A DNA stretch of 64,000 bases from Mytilus trossulus (Eukaryota; Mollusca; Bivalvia; Mytilida; Mytilidae), in the NCBI RefSeq assembly GCF_036588685.1, contig NC_086374.1, positions 89,212,059-89,276,058 on the forward strand, given 5' to 3'. Shown in pieces: positions 59,640-64,000 of this stretch. Both the position numbers and the translations under genes were made by a program. The notes under the pieces are model-generated. The model was not told where the DNA came from. It saw only the letters and a program-made list of their open reading frames with translations, and made no database searches. How positions within the stretch are numbered: the stretch's first letter is position 1; each line of letters starts with the position of its first letter.

Positions 59640-61295
59640 ATACCCTCACGACAATTACAAAAGAGGAAATCCTGTATAATCATAGGTCTGTTCTATGTCC
59701 CTTTGGAATTTCAACCAAAGATGAAGAACTGGATCTTCCATCACTGTATTGCATAATTTACTACATAAGTGTCCTTACCAACAACGGTATACTGCTGGGT
59801 CTTCCAAGTGCTACATGACACCTCTTTTTAAATTATTAACATATATGTTGTCAGCAATCAAAGCCGGGCTTAAAAGTTATTGTTAAACTGCCTATTCTAG
59901 AGATCAGATATGGATACCTAAAAATTCTAAAGATCTTTTTGAGTACATACAACCTAAGAAACTTTCATCTTGCATTGGTATTAAAACATTTGACTTTTCT
60001 ACACTTTACACAAGTATTTCCCATTTCAAACTAAAAGATCAAATGAAAGAGTTGGTATTGCTTTGTTTCATAAAAAAGAATAGCCAACGTAGATACAAGT
60101 ATCTTGTCTTAGGGAGGAATAAACCATACTTTGTAAAGGATCACTCTGATTCAAAAAAACATTTCTCTGAAACCGACATTAACAAGACACTGAATTTCTT
60201 GATTGACAACATATTTGTTATTTTTGGAGGACGTGTTTTTCAACATTCCAATTGAAACCAATTGTGGCCCTTGCTTGCCGACTTGTTTCTGTATTAATAT
60301 GAGGCTGACTTCATACAGGAACATCTTAGGAAGAAAGATAAGAAGTTAGCAACATCTTTTAACTTTAGTTTCCGCTTTATAGATGATTATCGCACTAAAT
60401 AGTTCAAAACTTGTAACTATGTTGACTTGTCTATCCCAAATACTTGTCTATCCCGAATTCATGTATTTGGTTTTAATGTTATATTTGTTATTCTCGTGGG
60501 ATTTTGTCTGATGCATGGTCCGTTTCTGTGTGTGTTACATTTTAGTGTTATGTCGTTGTTCTCTTCTTATATTTAATGCGTTTCTCTCGGTTTAAGTTTG
60601 TTACCCCGATATTGTTTTTTGTCCATGTATTTATGAGTTTTGAACAGCGGTATACTGCTGTTGCCTTTATTGAACTCATTTTTTACTTACATCTAGAGCT
60701 TGACATTGAAGGTCGGTTGAAAACAAAACTTTACGACAAAAATGTTATTTTAAGCTTCCCAATTGTTTCCAACATTCAAGCAGCGCCTGTATATGGAGTA
60801 TATTTCTCCCAATTGATACGGTATTCTCGTGACTGTATTTCCTATCATGACTTCTTTGATAGAGGGTTGCTACTCACAAAGAATCTATTAAACCAAGAGT
60901 TCCAAATGGAGAAGTTCAAAACTTTACGGATGGCACCACGAGTTGGTTGACAGTTTTGGAATAATCGTTTCACAGATGATATCGGATATGTTCCTCATGT
61001 CATAGCTACAATACCTTTCCCTTTTTACGAATGTGACCTACCGAAATAGACTATTGACCGGGTTAAACGGGTTTGTAATAACATGAGAAGCACCACGGGT
61101 GCTACATGTACATGGATCTGGTTACCCTTCTGGATCACCTCTAGTTATTGGTGGGGGTTGAGTTACTCAGTCTTTAGTTTTCTATGTTGTGTCACGTGCT
61201 CCGCTATTTGTCTGGTATTTTTTCATTTTTAGCCAATGGCGTTGTCAGTTTATGTTCGATCTATGAGTTTGACTGTCCCAGTGTTATTGTTTTAG
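59640..61295 (+). mobile_element. Decayed retroelement with reverse-transcriptase domain
   Basis: Scattered frames reproduce an RT: TFDFSTLYTSISHFKL (motif A, 59985-60035), RRYKYLVLGRNKPYFV, FLIDNIFVIFGGRVFQ (60195-60243), FRFIDD (the catalytic Asp pair, about 60370) and after 60700 GRLKTKLYDK, VYGVYFSQLIRYSRD and FDRGLLLTKNLLNQEFQ. Stops, frameshifts and a family B insertion (60436-60668) break it. It ends in the family C tail (61090-61290). The short conserved blocks recall Penelope-like elements, but the class is uncertain. It is not functional. Confidence 0.82.
60436..60668 (-). repeat. Family B repeat inside the RT relic
   Basis: A reverse copy of the 12427 and 55106 repeats (ends 'gaacagcggtatactgctg'), placed between the FIDD motif and the C-terminal RT part. 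About 90-100 codons expected between those RT blocks are missing. Confidence 0.75.
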
Positions 61296-61542
61296 CAGAC
61301 AACACATGTTTTGTATGCATATATCATTTGGAATGACAAACTAAAAAACTTCAAATCAAACATTTACCCCTACTTTTTTACAGATATTTCAAAAACAAAA
61401 TTTAAAAACGGCTGGTTTTTATCTTTCCCAACATTAGAAAACATTTTCTTGTATCAAACATGGACTAATAAAAGTAAAAGCAAACATAACTAAAACAATT
61501 TCAAATTAAAAACACAAACGCACATCGACCCATAATAGTTTA

Positions 61543-61615
61543 CTTTTATAAATTGTTATTTGGATGGAGAGTTGTCTCATTGGTACTCACACCACATCTT
61601 TCTATATCTATCTAC
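61543..61615 (-). repeat. Interspersed repeat family A', partial
   Basis: Contains 'ttggatggagagttgtctca' and 'cacatctttctatatct', matching the 37395-37560 copy. Confidence 0.65.
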
Positions 61616-62045
61616 ATAATTAACGTCACTTCCCATTTGAAACATTCAGTGTTCTATTACATTTACTTCAACTTGCTACACCATATGTACCTGTCACAAA
61701 TTGTAGACTCTGTATTTGCCAGTGTTTCATTTTTACTTGTAATCAAGTATAAATATGTTATTCACTTATGTTAATGAAGCCGGGATAAGATACCGGTACT
61801 AGATGTGTTTCAACTAACAAATGTACAGATTTTAATAAAATATGATAAATTCAAAAAAACAAAATTAAGTATATTTTTGAAAACTAGTATAAAGTGTTAT
61901 CTCATTATCATCAATTTCAAATTACCAGTCTTCTTTTTCCAGGAAGTTTTCTTAATGCAAGATTAGAAATAGATATTTACCTATATAAGAGTTTCAATAA
62001 TCATGATAATATCGAACCAAATCCATATATACTCATAATTAAATA

Positions 62046-62125
62046 TACGAAGATGTGGTATGAGTGTTAATTAGACAATTCTCAATCCAAGTCACAATTT
62101 GTAAAAGTAAATCATTATAGATTAA
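62046..62125 (+). repeat. Interspersed repeat family A', partial
   Basis: 'gaagatgtggtatgagtgtt' followed by 'ctcaatccaagtcacaattt'. Confidence 0.65.
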
Positions 62126-62544
62126 AAGATTATTTGTCGTCTCAATATTTTTCTGATACCAAAAGCAATTGTCAGATTTAAACTAAATGAAGCCTGACTA
62201 TTATACCTATGGTGTTTTTTTGCAAAATTATTTTCCGTGCACCTGCATGCCCCGTAACCAACATGATTGCTGTAGCTTAAGACAGAAGATATCAGTAAAC
62301 TAACTAACAACTGCTACTCAGAACAAGACTTTTTTCGTTGATCGGTTTATTGTCTCTTTGACACATTTCTCATTTCCAAATCATACTAAGAATGTCTTTT
62401 TTCTGACGAACACATTATTATTCATCATGAGAAAGAAAGACATTGTTACTTAAAATGGAAAATAGCTGTTTGGAAGACACATCTTTCTATTTCCTTTTAA
62501 TAATGCAATCTAAAATAAATAAACTTCAAACGATCATATGAGAT

Positions 62545-63122
62545 TTCACAAATGATCGCAAGTAGTAGCAACATTCCAGCAGCACCTGCATACGGGGTAT
62601 ATATCTCCCAATTGATACGATATTCCCGTGCTTGCATTTCCTATCATGATTTTCTTGATAGAGGATTACTGCTCACAAGGAAGCTATTAAACCAAGAGTT
62701 CCAAATGGTGAAGTTGAAATCATCCCTTCGTAAATTTTACGGACGCCATCACGAGTTGGTTGACCGTTATGGAATAACCGTTTCACAAATGATATCGGAT
62801 ATGTTCCTTACGTCGTTACTACAATCCCCTTCCCTTTCATGAATTTGACCTACCGAAATAGACTATTTACCGGATTTGTAATCACATAAGCAACACGACG
62901 GGTGCCGCATGTGGAGCAGGATATGCTTACCCTGCCGTAGCACCTGAGATCACCCCTAGTTTTTGGTGGGGTTCGTGTTGTTTATTCTTTAGTTTTCTAT
63001 GTTGTGTCATGTGTACTATTGTTTTTCTGTTTGTCTTTTTCATTTTTAGCCATGGCGTTGTCAGTTTGTTTTAGATTTACGAGTTTGACTGTCCCTTTGG
63101 TATCTTTCGTCCCTCTTCTTTT
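62545..63122 (+). mobile_element. 5'-truncated retroelement: RT C-terminal part plus family C tail
   Basis: An open stretch of about 95 codons (62552-62842) encodes SSNIPAAPAYGVYISQLI, then FLDRGLLLTRKLLNQEF, LRKFYGRHHELVDRYGI and SQMISDMF, followed by a frameshift and the family C tail (62890-63122, ending 'tatctttcgtccctcttct'). It lacks all catalytic motifs upstream. It is the best preserved copy of this end in the window. Confidence 0.82.
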
Positions 63123-63239
63123 ACACCTTTGCAATCTTTATGTCAAGACGAATACCATCGCAATTGCTGAACACTAAATCATCATTCTAAGGCAAAAATA
63201 TAACAACTATTGTACAAGTCAAAACCATATTTGTATATA

Positions 63240-63415
63240 AAAAAAATAAGAAGACGTGGTATGAATGCCAATGAGACAACTCTCCATTAAAGACTAAATG
63301 TTGTAGCAATAAGCAACTATATGTCACTCTACAGCATACAGAAATTAGGAAAACCCATACCGTACAACAAGCTATAAAATGCATCGAAATGACAAAAACA
63401 AACGAGAAAAAAGTT
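63240..63415 (+). repeat. Interspersed repeat family A, diverged
   Basis: 'agaagacgtggtatgaatgc' and 'aatgagacaactctcc', ending near 'aacaaacgagaaa'. Confidence 0.7.
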
Positions 63416-63889
63416 TTTCTTTATGTACAAAACAATTGAAAGAAAAAACGTAAGACGACAATTTTAAGTGTTGGTGTTGGTGGGAAATACTTGATCACTC
63501 GGTCTACAAACACGAAATATAATTAAATATAAAAAAAAACATCCACAAAATACATTCAAACAGTTTCTTCAAAGAAAAACAAACAAAGCAGAAATGTCAC
63601 AGATTAAATCCAACTTTTGTAGAATCTGCTAATTCATTATTTTGATGCTGATTAGAAATACAATATTTCGGTTATGAAAAAATATGTACTTCTTTCATAT
63701 TTACACACTTATGCATGAACACTACTACAAAGTTTTTTTTCGAGATATTGGTTTGTGGCGCCGATTTTAAATCTTTTAAAGCAAAATTTGAATAGTAAAA
63801 GGGCTTCGTACGTAGATAAGTTATATGTGACATTTCATCAAATGGACCAAAAGAAGCAAGAATGTTTCTATCATTATTTTCAGTTGCAG

Positions 63890-64000
63890 ACAACCAATGT
63901 GTGCTGACATAAATGTAGACAACCACTTCTGTGCTGACATGAATTATCATCGATATGGTCATATTTATAAATTAACTCTTTACAAAACTTTTAAATTTTT
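63890..64000 (+). repeat. Family D fragment at the right edge
   Basis: Two short similar pieces ('tgtgctgacataaatgta' and 'ctgtgctgacatgaattatc') lead into 'atggtcatatttataaatta'. Cut by the window end. Confidence 0.6.

Overview
The window reads as nuclear DNA of a marine bivalve, most likely a mussel (Mytilus-like). It is AT-rich and consists mostly of introns and intergenic DNA carrying several families of short interspersed repeats that I associate with mussel genomes. Genes have phase-1 introns with GT/AG borders, and there are no operons. The species is inferred; the exon structures are read directly from the sequence.

Four protein-coding loci can be supported. (1) At 10.2-20.5 kb (+) there is a small secreted prohormone gene. 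It has a compact promoter (a POU/octamer palindrome followed by a TATA box), a first exon that ends in the start codon, and three further coding exons. The predicted 141-residue precursor ends in a dibasic site followed by a 36-residue peptide with an amidation-type RFGR end. (2) At 22.5-29.6 kb (+) there is a second small secreted precursor of 185 residues in two exons. It has a Lys-Arg site and an unusual Cys-Cys-Pro-Trp-Gly C-terminus. (3) At 33.5-56.6 kb (+) lies a 21-exon gene for a papilin-like extracellular protein of about 1150 residues: signal peptide, one Kunitz-type domain, eight thrombospondin type-1 (TSP1) domains, one lustrin-type cysteine-rich domain and nine more Kunitz-type domains, almost one domain per symmetrical 1-1 exon. 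Seven of its ten Kunitz domains have lost the Cys14-Cys38 pair together. (4) At 38.9-40.6 kb (-), inside intron 4 of that gene, is an intronless B-box/coiled-coil/NHL-type (TRIM2/3-like) gene interrupted by one in-frame stop.

The rest is repeats: a 355-bp-period dimer at the left edge; a 36-bp minisatellite of about 27 copies at 3.4-4.4 kb; terminal-inverted-repeat elements with clear target duplications (10543-10823, 19759-20061, 35561-35724); decayed reverse-transcriptase copies at 59.6-61.3 and 62.5-63.1 kb plus smaller fragments; and many copies of about six interspersed families (called A to F here). The first two genes look like neuroendocrine or secreted peptide genes and the third like an extracellular-matrix or shell/byssus/cuticle-type protein. 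Nothing in the sequence links the loci into a pathway. No CRISPR array, rRNA gene or convincing intact tRNA was seen.
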